From Lachnospiraceae bacterium (lineage in GTDB: Bacteria > Bacillota > Clostridia > Lachnospirales > Lachnospiraceae): 64,000 nt of DNA. Made by a program: the position numbers and the translations under genes. This document shows, in pieces, positions 34,176-43,960 of this stretch (the first letter of the stretch is position 1; every line of letters begins with the position of its first letter). The notes beneath the pieces are model-generated. The model worked only from the letters and a program-made list of their open reading frames with translations. It searched no databases and had not been told where the DNA came from. Where the stretch lies: positions 1 through 64,000 of the forward strand of contig JAFUYB010000067.1 in assembly GCA_017470735.1 (NCBI GenBank). The letters run 5' to 3'.

Positions 34176-35201
34176 TTAATAGACGATCGCTTCGCGGATT
34201 TCCGCCGCTTTTGCCTCTTCGCCCAGATACTCAACGATCGACAGCGCAAACGGGATCGCCGTTCCCATGCCGCGGCTCGTGATCACATTGCCGTCTGCCG
34301 CGACGGGCTCCGTTACGACATCCGCTCCCGCCAGACGGTCTTCAAAGCCCGGATGACAGGTCGCTTTCTTTCCCTGCAATATGTCATTGTCTCCAAGCAC
34401 GGACGGCGCCGCGCAGATCGCAGACACCAGCTTGCCTTCTTTCGCAAAGGACTTGATCTGCTCGACAACGGTCTTGTGCGCCCCGAGCGATGTCGTCCCC
34501 GGCATCCCGCCCGGCAGGACCAGCCCGTCATATGACGAAAAATCCGCTTCTGAGATCAGACGGTCACAGACAAATGTAATCCCGTGCGACCCTGTCACCT
34601 GCTGCTTTCCGGTAATCGAGATCATATCAATCCCAATCTCCGCCCGGCGCAGGATGTCCACGACGGTCAGCGCTTCAATCTCCTCACAGCCGTCTGCCAT
34701 AAAAATGCCTATCTTCTTCATGTTTTTTCTCCTTTCTTTTTCCGGTAATCCCATTTTACTCATCGTGCTGTTGTGATATGCCGTATCATCCGTCACTTCC
34801 CTGCCAAACCATTCCGGCGGCACATAGGCCTTTGCCTGATCGGCAGAGCCGAACTCCACCTCCGCCAGGATCAGCGGATCCAGTTCTCCGCCGAACACAT
34901 CCATTTCGATCACCAGCCCGTCCTTGTCAGGAATGAAATAGCGCATCTTTTCAATGACGATCCCATCCGCCTTTTTGATCAGATGCTCATATGCTTCCTT
35001 GGTCAGCGGCAGGTTGTACTCCTCATGCTCCATCAGCCCGCGGCTCTTGTAGGTGACAAAATATTCGCCGCCCTCACGCCGCACACGAAGCACAGGATCT
35101 GTTGACAGATAGCCCTGCACGAACCGCTTCGACGGATACGACGCCAGATTTTCCGGAAGGCTTTTGATCAGGAATTTCCGTTCGATTTCCATATTTGCCA
35201 T
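34176..35201 (-). CDS. CYTH phosphatase-like protein fused to DJ-1/PfpI protein
   Basis: One open frame of 341 residues contains two normally separate proteins. Residues 1-155 are a CYTH domain (EIERKFLI, FVTYKSRG, VIEMDVFGG, EVEF), which binds triphosphates. Residues 161-341 are a DJ-1/YajL-like domain (IGIFMADGCEEIEA, VLPGGMPG) with the reactive cysteine in AICAAPS. The join reads GLPEKERRKN, which is the translation of an AAAGGAGA ribosome site placed correctly for an ATG at 34721. The CYTH gene therefore seems to have lost its stop codon, and the DJ-1 part may still be made separately. Confidence 0.85.
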   Translation of the reverse strand: MANMEIERKFLIKSLPENLASYPSKRFVQGYLSTDPVLRVRREGGEYFVTYKSRGLMEHEEYNLPLTKEAYEHLIKKADGIVIEKMRYFIPDKDGLVIEMDVFGGELDPLILAEVEFGSADQAKAYVPPEWFGREVTDDTAYHNSTMSKMGLPEKERRKNMKKIGIFMADGCEEIEALTVVDILRRAEIGIDMISITGKQQVTGSHGITFVCDRLISEADFSSYDGLVLPGGMPGTTSLGAHKTVVEQIKSFAKEGKLVSAICAAPSVLGDNDILQGKKATCHPGFEDRLAGADVVTEPVAADGNVITSRGMGTAIPFALSIVEYLGEEAKAAEIREAIVY

Positions 35202-35230
35202 ATTTGCTGTCTCCGATCACATCTGATATT

Positions 35231-35824
35231 TCATCCGCGCAGCCGCGTGCTTTCAAACCGCGCCCTGGTTCTGACGCAGGTGCGTAAACTGTTGAACCGC
35301 TTGTCCAACGGTCCGTCGTCGATCACGACATCCAGCGCAGCCGCCAAATTGTCGATCAGCCCGTCCGAAAGCTCCGGACGCGTGCCGATTTCCGATAATA
35401 TCTTTTCTTTTTTTTCAAAATCCCGCTCATCCAAAAAGGCAAGCATCAGATCCTGAATGGACTGTCGGGAGAGCATCGGCGTCGCTGACTCAGCCTGCCT
35501 CTTTGGATCGGCATCCGCCCGGTCCCGTCCGAATCGTTCTTGATCTAATGGCATTTTACCGGCATCCTGCCCTGCCTTCTGTAAGCTCGCCCGCGGCACA
35601 AGAGTAAAGCGGAACCGGTCCGTACATTCAGGATATTTTTCAAAATCCACTTCCCCGACAAACAGCTCATACGGCCTTACATAAGTCGCGAAATCGCCGT
35701 ACAACGCCTGGTAGACAACCATCGCCTCCCCGGTCTCGCTGTGCGTCGCCAGACCTGTCACCTGGTATAAATTTCCTTTAAAATGTCGGTAAATCTCTCC
35801 AATCCCCGGCTTCAACTGCGGCAT
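35231..35824 (-). CDS. DUF1653-domain protein
   Basis: A 197-residue soluble protein. The N-terminal 70 residues match DUF1653 (IYRHFKGNLYQVTGLATHSE, then VVYQALYG and YVRPYELF), a small domain of unknown role that is often fused to other parts. The middle is a polar linker, and the last 90 residues are helical without a known family (DLMLAFLDERDFEKKEKIL). It lies 29 bases upstream of the CYTH/DJ-1 gene and is probably co-transcribed. Confidence 0.75.
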   Translation of the reverse strand: MPQLKPGIGEIYRHFKGNLYQVTGLATHSETGEAMVVYQALYGDFATYVRPYELFVGEVDFEKYPECTDRFRFTLVPRASLQKAGQDAGKMPLDQERFGRDRADADPKRQAESATPMLSRQSIQDLMLAFLDERDFEKKEKILSEIGTRPELSDGLIDNLAAALDVVIDDGPLDKRFNSLRTCVRTRARFESTRLRG

Positions 35825-35924
35825 AATTCCTCTTTTCTGATATCATTCAGCTTGCGAAAGGTATTTTCTCATCTGACCGGCTAAACCATGCGGTCATCTT
35901 TTTAGTCCATTCATCTGTTAACGG

Positions 35925-36479
35925 TCACTGCGGCAAAGAATAGCGGTCCAATAAAGCCTGGCCTTCTGCCAAAAAGTCCCGCTGCCCGCTCCCCGACCCC
36001 GGATATCCGCAGGCCATGATATTGTACACTTCATCTATCAGTTCACCCTCCGCGAAGCGGATCTGGTATATGCTCTGCGGCTGCTCTTCTGCCGCCGCGC
36101 GGGCAGCCTTTGCGCGCTCACCCTCTTCCTCCTTGCGGTGTAAGCTCTGGTGAATACGGCTCCGGTCGGATGCTTCCTGCTGCTGCCTGCGCCGGTTCTC
36201 AATCGGCATCTTCTTCTGTAGTGCTGCGGACGCCGGCACTGTCTGCCTTGCTGCGGGCACCGGCTCATCCGGCGGACTCTGGTATGAAGGCTGCATCTGC
36301 TGCATTGCCTGCCGTACCGACTGCAGCGCGCGGTTCGTTTTCGACGAAGACTGCGTGCTCTGCTGCTGTATCGCCTGTTCCTGCAGCTGATCCCTGCGCC
36401 GTTTGTTCTCTTCGTTTTTCTTACGGGCTCTGTAATAGATGATAAAAATGATCACGCCCCATAAAATCAATCCGGACAT
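35925..36479 (-). CDS. Membrane-anchored Gln-rich protein of unknown function
   Basis: A 184-residue protein with one N-terminal membrane helix (LILWGVIIFIIYYRARKK), then a long polar segment rich in Gln, Arg and Ala with predicted coiled coils, and a short C-terminal part with alternating hydrophobics (ELIDEVYNIMACGYPG). No family is recognised. It lies ten bases downstream of a very small membrane protein gene, so both may act together at the membrane. Confidence 0.6.
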   Translation of the reverse strand: MSGLILWGVIIFIIYYRARKKNEENKRRRDQLQEQAIQQQSTQSSSKTNRALQSVRQAMQQMQPSYQSPPDEPVPAARQTVPASAALQKKMPIENRRRQQQEASDRSRIHQSLHRKEEEGERAKAARAAAEEQPQSIYQIRFAEGELIDEVYNIMACGYPGSGSGQRDFLAEGQALLDRYSLPQ

Positions 36480-36489
36480 TTCTTATCCC

Positions 36490-36594
36490 CTACAGCATCG
36501 GCAAGAATGCCGCTATGCCGGTCACGACCAGCGTAAACAGCAGTATCAATACGATCAGTACCCTTGCAAATGCCTGTCTTGTCTTCTTTTTCAT
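36490..36594 (-). CDS. Small single-helix membrane protein (34 residues)
   Basis: A 34-residue protein with a basic start (MKKKTRQAFAR) and one hydrophobic helix (VLIVLILLFTLVVTGIAAFL). AGGAGA lies seven bases before the ATG at 36594; a longer frame to 36672 has no site. Such small proteins are common in Firmicutes (compare DUF4044), but I cannot assign it. It precedes the Gln-rich membrane protein gene. Confidence 0.55.
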   Translation of the reverse strand: MKKKTRQAFARVLIVLILLFTLVVTGIAAFLPML

Positions 36595-36724
36595 CACAAA
36601 TCTCCTGCCGAAAAATTTTGCCTGTTGTCTCTGAGCCCGCGCCACTCCCATATCAAGGCAAAAGAGCCTCACGCAAATATGAGACTCTTTTGCAGCCCTT
36701 TCGATTTCATTAAATGCCGTCGAA

Positions 36725-37714
36725 CTATGCCAATGCAGCCGTAATGATCGCCATCGAATATACCTCCAACGCGTTGCAGCCGCGGGAAAGGTCGTTGACC
36801 GAACCGTTCAGTCCCAGCAGGATCGGTCCGTAAGCATCGAAATTACCCATGCGCTGCGCGATCTTGTAACCGATATTGCCGGCATTGATATCCGGGAAAA
36901 TAAAGGTATTGGCATGGCCCGCAACCGGAGATCCCTGGCATTTTGTCCTCGCCACACGCGGAGCTACCGCCGCATCGAACTGCAGCTCGCCGTCGATCGG
37001 AACCTCGGGATATTTTGCCTTTGCTTTCTTGGCAGCATTGCGCATCTTGTCCACAGCCTCGCCCTTGCCGGAGCCGAGCGTCGAATAGGACAAAAACGCC
37101 ACCTGCGGATCTACGCCGAAGATCTTGGCGCATTCCACTGTCTCACCGCAGATCTCAACCAGCTCGTCCTCTGTCGGGTCGATATTGATCGCGCAGTCCG
37201 CCATCGCCATAACTTCATTGTCACCGGTCGCTGCAGGACGTACAAGAATAAAGCAGGAAGAAACGATCGAATTGCCGGGCTTGGTCTTTAACAGCTGAAG
37301 CGCCGGACGCACCGTATCCGCTGTCGAATAGGTCGCGCCGCCAAGCAGCGCATCCGCTACGCCCATCTTTACAAGCATCGTGCCGAAATAGTTGGACTGC
37401 GAAAGCGTCTTGCGCGCCTCTTCCTCGGTCACGCCCTTTTTCTTGCGCAGCTCGCAGAACTCGGCAACCATCTCGTCCATCCTGTCGTAATTCGCCGGGT
37501 CGATCATCTCCGCGCCGCGGATATTGTGCCCGTTGTCCTCTGCCGCCTTTTCAATTTCTGCCGGATTGCCCAGCAGGATCGGCTTCAGGAAATAACCTGC
37601 CAACAGCCGGGATGCCGCCTCAAGGATACGCGGATCCGTCCCCTCTGTGAATACGATCACCTTCGGATCCGCCTTCAGCTTCGCAATCATGTCGCCAAAA
37701 CCAAAACTAGCCAT
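36725..37714 (-). CDS. pta: Phosphate acetyltransferase
   Basis: Enzyme of 329 residues that converts acetyl-CoA and phosphate to acetyl phosphate, the step before ATP formation by acetate kinase. The length and the phrases EGTDPRILEAASRL, GGATYSTADTVRPALQLL and FPDINAGNIGYKIAQR are those of the short PTA/PTB family. GGGAGGAG precedes the ATG. No acetate kinase gene is next to it in the window. Confidence 0.95.
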   Translation of the reverse strand: MASFGFGDMIAKLKADPKVIVFTEGTDPRILEAASRLLAGYFLKPILLGNPAEIEKAAEDNGHNIRGAEMIDPANYDRMDEMVAEFCELRKKKGVTEEEARKTLSQSNYFGTMLVKMGVADALLGGATYSTADTVRPALQLLKTKPGNSIVSSCFILVRPAATGDNEVMAMADCAINIDPTEDELVEICGETVECAKIFGVDPQVAFLSYSTLGSGKGEAVDKMRNAAKKAKAKYPEVPIDGELQFDAAVAPRVARTKCQGSPVAGHANTFIFPDINAGNIGYKIAQRMGNFDAYGPILLGLNGSVNDLSRGCNALEVYSMAIITAALA

Positions 37715-37807
37715 TTTCTCCTCCCATTCTTATATAGCCCCATTATCTGATTCAAATTGCTCCGCGTTGCGCGCTCCCGCAATTCTTATCATCACATTAT
37801 ACATCAA

Positions 37808-38767
37808 TCAAAGTGCTTCATCAACAATCTTTTTGAGCGCCTGTGAGGACTTGTACAGAGCCACCTGCTCCTCTTCGGAAAGCTCCAGAGGCACGATGCA
37901 CTCGACGCCGTCCGCGCCGACCAGCGCAGGCATTGACAGGCAGACATCCTCAATGCCATAATGCCCTGACAGCAATGTCGATACCGAAAGAACGGACTTC
38001 TCATCACGGGCGATCGCCGTACAGATCCGCGTCACCGCCATACCGATGCCGTAGTATGTCGCGCCCTTTTTCTCAATGATCTCATAAGCCGCGTTCTTGA
38101 CCTCATCCGCTATCTTTGCCGTCTCTTTTTCATGGTCAAAGAAACCGCGCATCTCGCAGAAATTGTGGATTGGAATGCTTGAAACATTGGCACTCGACCA
38201 GGTCGCGATCTCACTGTCGCCGTGCTCGCCGATGATGAATGCATGGACATTGCGGTGGTCAATCTGCAGATGCTCGCCGAGCAGATACTTAAACCGCGCC
38301 GTATCCAGAACCGTACCGGAGCCCATCACGCGCTCAGGCGGAAACCCGGAAATCTTCAGCGCCGCATAGGTCAGGATATCTACCGGATTGGCCACGATCA
38401 GCAGAATGCCCTGGCAGTCGCGCTTGGAAATCTCCGGAATGATGCTCTTGAAAATGCCGACATTCTTGTGCACGAGATCCAGACGCGTCTCGCCCGGCTT
38501 CTGTGCCGCGCCTGCTGTGATAATGATCACGGACGCATCCACGATATCATCATAGGTACCCGCGTAAATCTTCATCGGACGCGCCAGCGACACACCGTGC
38601 GCGATATCCAGCGCCTCGCCCTCTGCTTTGGTCTGGTTGGCATCGATCAGTACGATCTCGGAAAAGATTCCCGACTGCATCAAAGCATACACCGATGCGC
38701 TCCCCACGAATCCGCAGCCGATCATCGCCGCTTTCCGGACATTCACATTGCAGTTTGTGTTTGCCAT
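37808..38767 (-). CDS. ldh: L-lactate dehydrogenase
   Basis: NAD-dependent enzyme of 319 residues that reduces pyruvate to L-lactate. It has the nucleotide-binding GCGFVGSAS motif, ANPVDILTY, and the active-site His in IIGEHGDSE. Length is as usual. The ATG at 38767 follows AAGGAGG; a longer frame to 38863 has no site. The promoter at 38812-38840 is its own, so it is probably monocistronic. Confidence 0.95.
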   Translation of the reverse strand: MANTNCNVNVRKAAMIGCGFVGSASVYALMQSGIFSEIVLIDANQTKAEGEALDIAHGVSLARPMKIYAGTYDDIVDASVIIITAGAAQKPGETRLDLVHKNVGIFKSIIPEISKRDCQGILLIVANPVDILTYAALKISGFPPERVMGSGTVLDTARFKYLLGEHLQIDHRNVHAFIIGEHGDSEIATWSSANVSSIPIHNFCEMRGFFDHEKETAKIADEVKNAAYEIIEKKGATYYGIGMAVTRICTAIARDEKSVLSVSTLLSGHYGIEDVCLSMPALVGADGVECIVPLELSEEEQVALYKSSQALKKIVDEAL

Positions 38768-38811
38768 TGCTCTTTCCTCCTTTATAGATGAATTATTGTT
38801 AGCCATAGCTA

Positions 38812-38840
38812 ATTTTAGCATACGGTAGGTTTTTTCACAA
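38812..38840 (-). promoter_or_regulatory. Promoter of ldh
   Basis: TTGTGA (38835-38840), 17-base spacer, TAAAAT (38812-38817) preceded by TGC (extended -10), 45 bases upstream of the ATG. Confidence 0.7.
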
Positions 38841-38876
38841 GGCAGTCTGTCTGATCCTGCCATGCGCCTTAAGGCG

Positions 38877-39206
38877 CGGGCAGCAGGACGATAAGCCGGG
38901 TTCTGTCTTGCGGAATCATCTGTCTTGGATGCCCGTCGCCGGACACCTCTGGCGACCTACCTGAAGCATGCGGGCCGCATTGCGCTTCGTCTTGGTCTTG
39001 CTTCGGATGGGGTTTACAGCTGCGCCGCCCGTTGCCGGACGGCCGGTAGTCTCTTACACTGCCATTTCACCCTTACTGAAAATACAGCGGTATATTTCTG
39101 TTGCACTCGCCTTGGAGTCACCTCCACCGGATGTTATCCGGCATCCTGCCCTGTGAAGCCCGGACTTTCCTCGGGATTCCCCCGCGATTCCGTATCCTAC
39201 TGCCCG
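38877..39206 (-). ncRNA. rnpB: RNase P RNA
   Basis: Catalytic RNA of RNase P, which trims the 5' ends of tRNAs. On the minus strand the 5' part contains GAGGAAAGTCCGGGCTTC, a hallmark of the family, and the 3' part contains the ACAGAACCCGGCTTAT sequence. The two ends pair as helix P1 (CGGGCAGTAGGA with TCCTGCTGCCCG). Length is about 330 bases, and the core looks like the A-type fold. It lies between ldh and the nucleoside kinase gene. Confidence 0.93.
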
Positions 39207-39250
39207 AAAAATAGTATCAGGCCCGTCAGCCAAACAGCCTTAATGCATCA

Positions 39251-40924
39251 TCAGACATGATAGCAGCTTCCTCCGATAAACTCACGGATCAGTGAATTCT
39301 GCGCGATCTCTTCCGTCGGCATCGGCAGGAAGTAGGTCAGCAGCTTCTTTAAGCGTTTCGCCTCCGCGTACACCGGCGAATCCTCGCCGATCGCATACAG
39401 CAGCGGCTCCGCGTACAATTTCAACACAGCCATCTCATAGATCAGCGCAGAGTTGAACAGGACATCCGCCTCCTCCTGGAACGGGAAAATATTTTTCTCC
39501 TCGCCCCGCCGCACGGAATCCCACATCGCGATCGTCCCTTCCGCCTGCGTCCCGCGCGTCCTCGCGTCCCGCACGATCCGCCGGATCAGGCGCCCGTCCG
39601 TCGTGGACAGCGGATTGTGTTCGTCGATCGTCAGCTGCGTCAGCGCCGAAATGTAAATCTTGTATTTGCTCTCCCGCGGCAGGGAATAGGACAGCTTGTC
39701 ATTGAGCCCGTGAATGCCCTCGATCACCAGCAGGTCGTCCTCACCGATCGCCAGATGCCTCCCTTTTGCTTCACGCTTTCCGGTCGTGAAATTGAAGATC
39801 GGGAGCTCGACCTCCTTGCCGTTCAGCAGGCCTGTCATGTCCTGGTTGAACCGCTCGATATCGAGCCCCTCCAGCGCCTCAAAATCCTTTTCTCCGAATT
39901 CGTCCAACGGCATCTGGTCGCGGTTCTTGTAATACATATCCAGAGGAATCGGATGCGTATGGATCCCGCGCGCCAAAAGCTGCGTGGACAGCCGGTGCGA
40001 AAATGTCGTCTTGCCGGAGGAAGACGGCCCGGCGATCATGATAAATTTCCGCCCGCCGTCACGGACAATGCTGCGCGCCAATGCGCCGATTCGCGCTTCC
40101 ATCAGCGCCTCCTGCAGCAGCACGAGCTCCTTGGTCCTGCCCACGGCGATCGCGTCGTTCAGCGCGCCGACCGTCGAGATCTCCATCCGGTCGCTCCAGT
40201 CCGTCGCTTCTTTCAGCACCGTAAACAGCTTGGGATATTCTTTATAGGGCGCAAGCTTGCTCTTGCCTTTTTTGATGAACTGCAGGATAAAACCTTCGTC
40301 ATACGGCAGCAGGTCAAACTCCGTCAGCACGCCGGTCGACGGCACCATGTAGCCATAGAAATAATCGTGTAATCCGTCTAAATCATAGATATTGATATTG
40401 GAACTGGAACGGTAACGCAGCAGCCTCTCTTTATAATACAGCCCTTCGTCCCGGAATCTCGCCGCCGCCTCACGGGTCTTCATCACATGCTTTTGAATCG
40501 GAATGTCCGCCTCGACGAGTTTACGCATCTGATCCTTCAGATCCGACAAAAAATCTTCTGTCACTGTAACGGAAGCGCCTTCCTTGTCCGTCGGCGGCAG
40601 GCAGTAATAGCCCGTCCCCACCGAGTACATGACACGCACATCCATCCACTGCCCGTCAAACAGCATGTCGATCGCTTTCTGCATCAAAAAGACCAGACTC
40701 CGCCGGTAAGCGCGCCTGCCGTTTTTATCCTTGACCGTAAGGAATGTCACTTCCCCGGGCTCAGTTACGGTCTTGAACAGCTCCACCAGCCGTCCCTGAT
40801 ATTCTGCCAGAAGAATCGGGCTGTCATAGGAATCCTGCACCTGCTTTGCCGCTTCAAGCAAAGACGTGCCTTTTTCGATCTCAAGACTTCCCCCATTTAC
40901 CGAAAGTGTGATATGCTCTGCCAT
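39251..40924 (-). CDS. TGS-domain nucleoside (uridine-type) kinase
   Basis: A 557-residue protein with an N-terminal TGS and threonyl-tRNA-synthetase-like region (residues about 1-200, starting ITLSVNGGSLEIEKGTS) and a C-terminal kinase of the uridine kinase/phosphoribulokinase group (GPSSSGKTTFSHRL, LDMYYKNRDQMPLDEFGEKD, LVIEGIHGLN). Such fused proteins are common in Clostridia. The substrate is not fixed by sequence; a nucleoside kinase is most likely. Confidence 0.85.
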   Translation of the reverse strand: MAEHITLSVNGGSLEIEKGTSLLEAAKQVQDSYDSPILLAEYQGRLVELFKTVTEPGEVTFLTVKDKNGRRAYRRSLVFLMQKAIDMLFDGQWMDVRVMYSVGTGYYCLPPTDKEGASVTVTEDFLSDLKDQMRKLVEADIPIQKHVMKTREAAARFRDEGLYYKERLLRYRSSSNINIYDLDGLHDYFYGYMVPSTGVLTEFDLLPYDEGFILQFIKKGKSKLAPYKEYPKLFTVLKEATDWSDRMEISTVGALNDAIAVGRTKELVLLQEALMEARIGALARSIVRDGGRKFIMIAGPSSSGKTTFSHRLSTQLLARGIHTHPIPLDMYYKNRDQMPLDEFGEKDFEALEGLDIERFNQDMTGLLNGKEVELPIFNFTTGKREAKGRHLAIGEDDLLVIEGIHGLNDKLSYSLPRESKYKIYISALTQLTIDEHNPLSTTDGRLIRRIVRDARTRGTQAEGTIAMWDSVRRGEEKNIFPFQEEADVLFNSALIYEMAVLKLYAEPLLYAIGEDSPVYAEAKRLKKLLTYFLPMPTEEIAQNSLIREFIGGSCYHV

Positions 40925-41048
40925 CCCGCAATCCCCTTGCTGCCTGCCAACCCCTTAAAATATTTTTTAGTATAGCATTCCTTGAACACATTTTCCATAG
41001 ATTTGTGAAAAACGATATGTGCTCATCCTTATTCATCGTAATAGATGC

Positions 41049-41852
41049 CTACACAACCACCCCGATCGGTTCCGCGAACGGTTCGGAAAAAATCTCTATA
41101 TTCTCTCCAAGACATTTTTCCAGATACGCCCTCTGGTCTTCAATGAAAATGTGTTCTATACCGTAATGTCCGGCGTCGATGATGCAAAGCCCCTGCGCCA
41201 CCGCGTCAATCCCGCTGTGGTGATCGATGTCGCCGGTCACTAAGACATCCGCCCCCGCTTCGATCGCCAGACCGATCACGCTCTTTCCCGAACCGGGGCA
41301 GACCGCCACTGTTTCGATCCTGCAGTCATCCGCGCCAAAATATCGCACATGGGACAGACCGAATGTATCCCGTATGACCGCTGCATAATCCCGCAGCGGC
41401 AGCGGGCGCTCAAGCCTGCCGACCCTGCCGATCCCCTGCTGCCCCGCGCATCCGTCCGGCAGCTCCGGCGTCTCCATGCACTCCAATGCCGCCGCATCAA
41501 GAAGCCCCATGCGCTCACCCGCCGCATCCGCCATGCCGAACACATCGTAATTCGTATGCATCGCGATATAGGCAATATGGTTCTCAATCAGCGAAATCAC
41601 CCTGCGGCCCGTGAAATCATCCGCAACGATCCGCTTCATCGACGAAAAGATCACCGGATGGTGCGTCACCAGAAGGTCGGCTCCCTTTTCCACCGCATGG
41701 GCGATCACCTGGTCCGTCGCGTCCAGCGCCAGATACACCCGGCTTGCTTCCCAATCCGCATCCCCGACGAGCAGACCGACATTGTCCCAGTCACATGCCG
41801 CCGAAAACGGACTCCGCTTATTGATTGCATCCAGCACATCCCGTACTTTCAT
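41049..41852 (-). CDS. Nif3-like dinuclear metal protein
   Basis: A 267-residue protein of the NIF3/YqfO family, which forms hexameric rings with two metal ions per subunit; the role is not settled. Metal ligands are visible in VTHHPVIF, MHTNYDVF and DAGHYGIEHI. It lies directly after trmK with an ATGA overlap, an order seen in many Firmicutes. Confidence 0.9.
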   Translation of the reverse strand: MKVRDVLDAINKRSPFSAACDWDNVGLLVGDADWEASRVYLALDATDQVIAHAVEKGADLLVTHHPVIFSSMKRIVADDFTGRRVISLIENHIAYIAMHTNYDVFGMADAAGERMGLLDAAALECMETPELPDGCAGQQGIGRVGRLERPLPLRDYAAVIRDTFGLSHVRYFGADDCRIETVAVCPGSGKSVIGLAIEAGADVLVTGDIDHHSGIDAVAQGLCIIDAGHYGIEHIFIEDQRAYLEKCLGENIEIFSEPFAEPIGVVV

Positions 41853-42634
41853 TTCTCCCCAGCTTTCTTTAATCCCAGCCGTACCAGCCTGCGCTCCTCA
41901 TTAAGCTCTGCCCGCCGGCCGCCTTCCGCATCCGCCAATCCATCCAATATCTTTGAGATCCGCCGGTCTTCCTTTTCCAGAAACTCCCGCAATACCGGAT
42001 GCTTCTTTTTTAGCAGCACTGCCCCGAACATATCCGACAGCGCATCTGCATCTTTCTGCCAAATCCCTCTGTCCAGAGCAGCAACAATTTCATTTGCAGG
42101 GTCGCAAAAATCTGTCCGGCCGCTGTTTCCGGGCGGCGTCCCCTGTCCGCCAGCGCCGCTCATTACCCGCAGCACCGGATAATACTTGCCCCTCTCGCAG
42201 ACCATCTCTTCATCGGCAATTGCAAATCCCGTCATCCTGAGCCACTGCCGCACCCTGCGCACATCGGACTGCGGCTGCAGTACCCATTCTTTGGCTGTCC
42301 GCGCCGCATCAATGCCTTTTGCCAGAATGTCAAGCATCAGCTGTCCGCCCATTCCGGCAAGCACGACCGTATCCGCCTCTTGCGCCTGCAATGCCTCCAA
42401 CCCGTCCGACAGCCGCGTTTCGATCCGGCTTTCAAGACCTGCTTCCGCGATATTTCCTGCCGCGATCGCCAGCGGTCCTTTCCGCACATCCATCGCGATC
42501 GCTGACGGAATCCGACTGTCCTGCACCAATGCGATCGGCAGAAACGCGTGATCACATCCCACATCGCACAGCCGGTTTCCCTCTGCAACGAATGCCGCCA
42601 CTGCTGACAGCCTCTCTGATAATTTTACCTTCAT
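41849..42634 (-). CDS. trmK: tRNA (adenine-22-N1)-methyltransferase TrmK
   Basis: SAM-dependent enzyme of 261 residues that methylates A22 of certain tRNAs. The SAM motif is VGCDHAFLPI and the motif DTVVLAGMGGQLM follows. The ATG at 42634 has little ribosome site; a longer frame begins with TTG at 42700, but the residues before 42634 do not look conserved. The gene continues the rpoD cluster and overlaps the Nif3-like gene by four bases. Confidence 0.9.
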   Translation of the reverse strand: MKVKLSERLSAVAAFVAEGNRLCDVGCDHAFLPIALVQDSRIPSAIAMDVRKGPLAIAAGNIAEAGLESRIETRLSDGLEALQAQEADTVVLAGMGGQLMLDILAKGIDAARTAKEWVLQPQSDVRRVRQWLRMTGFAIADEEMVCERGKYYPVLRVMSGAGGQGTPPGNSGRTDFCDPANEIVAALDRGIWQKDADALSDMFGAVLLKKKHPVLREFLEKEDRRISKILDGLADAEGGRRAELNEERRLVRLGLKKAGEK

Positions 42635-42709
42635 AAATTTTAAGTCCGGCAAGCCGCGGAAAACCAGCCCATGATTCTCCCGGTTCCGCTTCCGCAGCAA
42701 TAAGCCTTG

Positions 42710-43888
42710 TCACTCCAGATAATCCTTCAATTTCCGGCTGCGGCTCGGATGACGCAGCTTCCGCAGCGCTTTCGCCTCGATCTGACGGATTCTCTCCCTC
42801 GTAACATTAAACTCCCTGCCGACCTCTTCCAGCGTCCGGCTCCGTCCGTCCTCAAGCCCGAACCGCAGGATCAGCACCTTTTGCTCACGCTCGGTCAGTG
42901 TCCCGAGTACATCCTCTAACTGTTCCTTTAGCAGTGTGAATGTCGCCGCCTCTGCCGGCACCGGCACATTGTCATCCTGAATAAAGTCCCCAAGATGGGA
43001 ATCTTCTTCTTCCCCGATTGGCGTCTCCAGCGACACCGGCTCCTGTGAAATCTTCAAAATCTCCCTCACTCTCTCTACCGGAATCTCCATTTCCTTTGCG
43101 ATCTCCTCCGGGGTCGGCTCCCGCCCAAGCTCCTGCAGCAGCTGTCTGGACACGCGGATCAGCTTGTTGATCGTCTCGACCATATGCACCGGGATACGGA
43201 TCGTCCGCGCCTGGTCCGCAATCGCCCGCGTGATCGCCTGGCGGATCCACCATGTCGCGTAAGTCGAGAATTTGTACCCCTTGCGGTAATCGAATTTTTC
43301 GACCGCTTTGATCAGACCCAGATTGCCTTCCTGAATCAGATCCAAAAACAGCATTCCGCGCCCGACATACCGCTTCGCAATGCTGACCACGAGACGCAGA
43401 TTCGCCTCTGCCAGCTTTTTCTTGGCAGCAGAATCGCCTTGTTCCATCCGCTTTGCCAGATCGATCTCCTCATCTGCCGTCAGCAGCTGCACCTTGCCGA
43501 TCTCTTTTAAATACATCCGCACCGGATCCTCAATGCTGATCCCGTCCGGCACAGTCAGATCCAGTTCCTCGACCTTGACCTCTTCTTCACCCGCCAGCAT
43601 GATCTCATCATCATCCGGCTCTCCTGTCCGCAGCACATCGATGTGGTTGGCTTCGAGAAATCCCAGCACCTTTTCATACTGTCCCGGCGTCAGCTCCAGT
43701 TCGGAAAAATGGTCAGAAATCTCTGTGTACTCCAGCACATTCCGCTTCTGCTTTGCCATCTTGACCAGCTCTTCGAGCTTCTTTTCATAGAGCGCGATCT
43801 TGTCCTCACTCAGTTCTTTTCCGCCTGCCTTTTTGTCGGCCGTCTTTACTGCTTCCTCTTTCGTCCCTACTGCCTGCTTCTCTGCCAT
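42710..43888 (-). CDS. rpoD: Primary sigma factor RpoD/SigA
   Basis: Housekeeping sigma factor of 392 residues. The regions are complete: [13 protein letters not shown] (1.2), region 2 with [20 protein letters not shown] and [12 protein letters not shown], region 3, and region 4 with [15 protein letters not shown]. The first 75 residues are Lys/Glu-rich. AAGGAGG lies before the ATG. It follows dnaG, as in the usual macromolecular synthesis operon. It is a useful comparison for the sigma-like gene of the mobile element. Confidence 0.98.
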   Translation of the reverse strand: MAEKQAVGTKEEAVKTADKKAGGKELSEDKIALYEKKLEELVKMAKQKRNVLEYTEISDHFSELELTPGQYEKVLGFLEANHIDVLRTGEPDDDEIMLAGEEEVKVEELDLTVPDGISIEDPVRMYLKEIGKVQLLTADEEIDLAKRMEQGDSAAKKKLAEANLRLVVSIAKRYVGRGMLFLDLIQEGNLGLIKAVEKFDYRKGYKFSTYATWWIRQAITRAIADQARTIRIPVHMVETINKLIRVSRQLLQELGREPTPEEIAKEMEIPVERVREILKISQEPVSLETPIGEEEDSHLGDFIQDDNVPVPAEAATFTLLKEQLEDVLGTLTEREQKVLILRFGLEDGRSRTLEEVGREFNVTRERIRQIEAKALRKLRHPSRSRKLKDYLE

Positions 43889-43960
43889 AGCTCCTCCTTC
43901 ATTTATCTCCCTTATCCCGCATACCCCATCTTTGGGACAGACTCACATAAATTTTTATAT

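Noticed and set aside
38863..38878. GCGCCTTAAGGCGC palindrome after rnpB as a terminator
   Set aside because: No T-run follows on the minus strand, so it does not fit an intrinsic terminator; it may be part of RNA folding.
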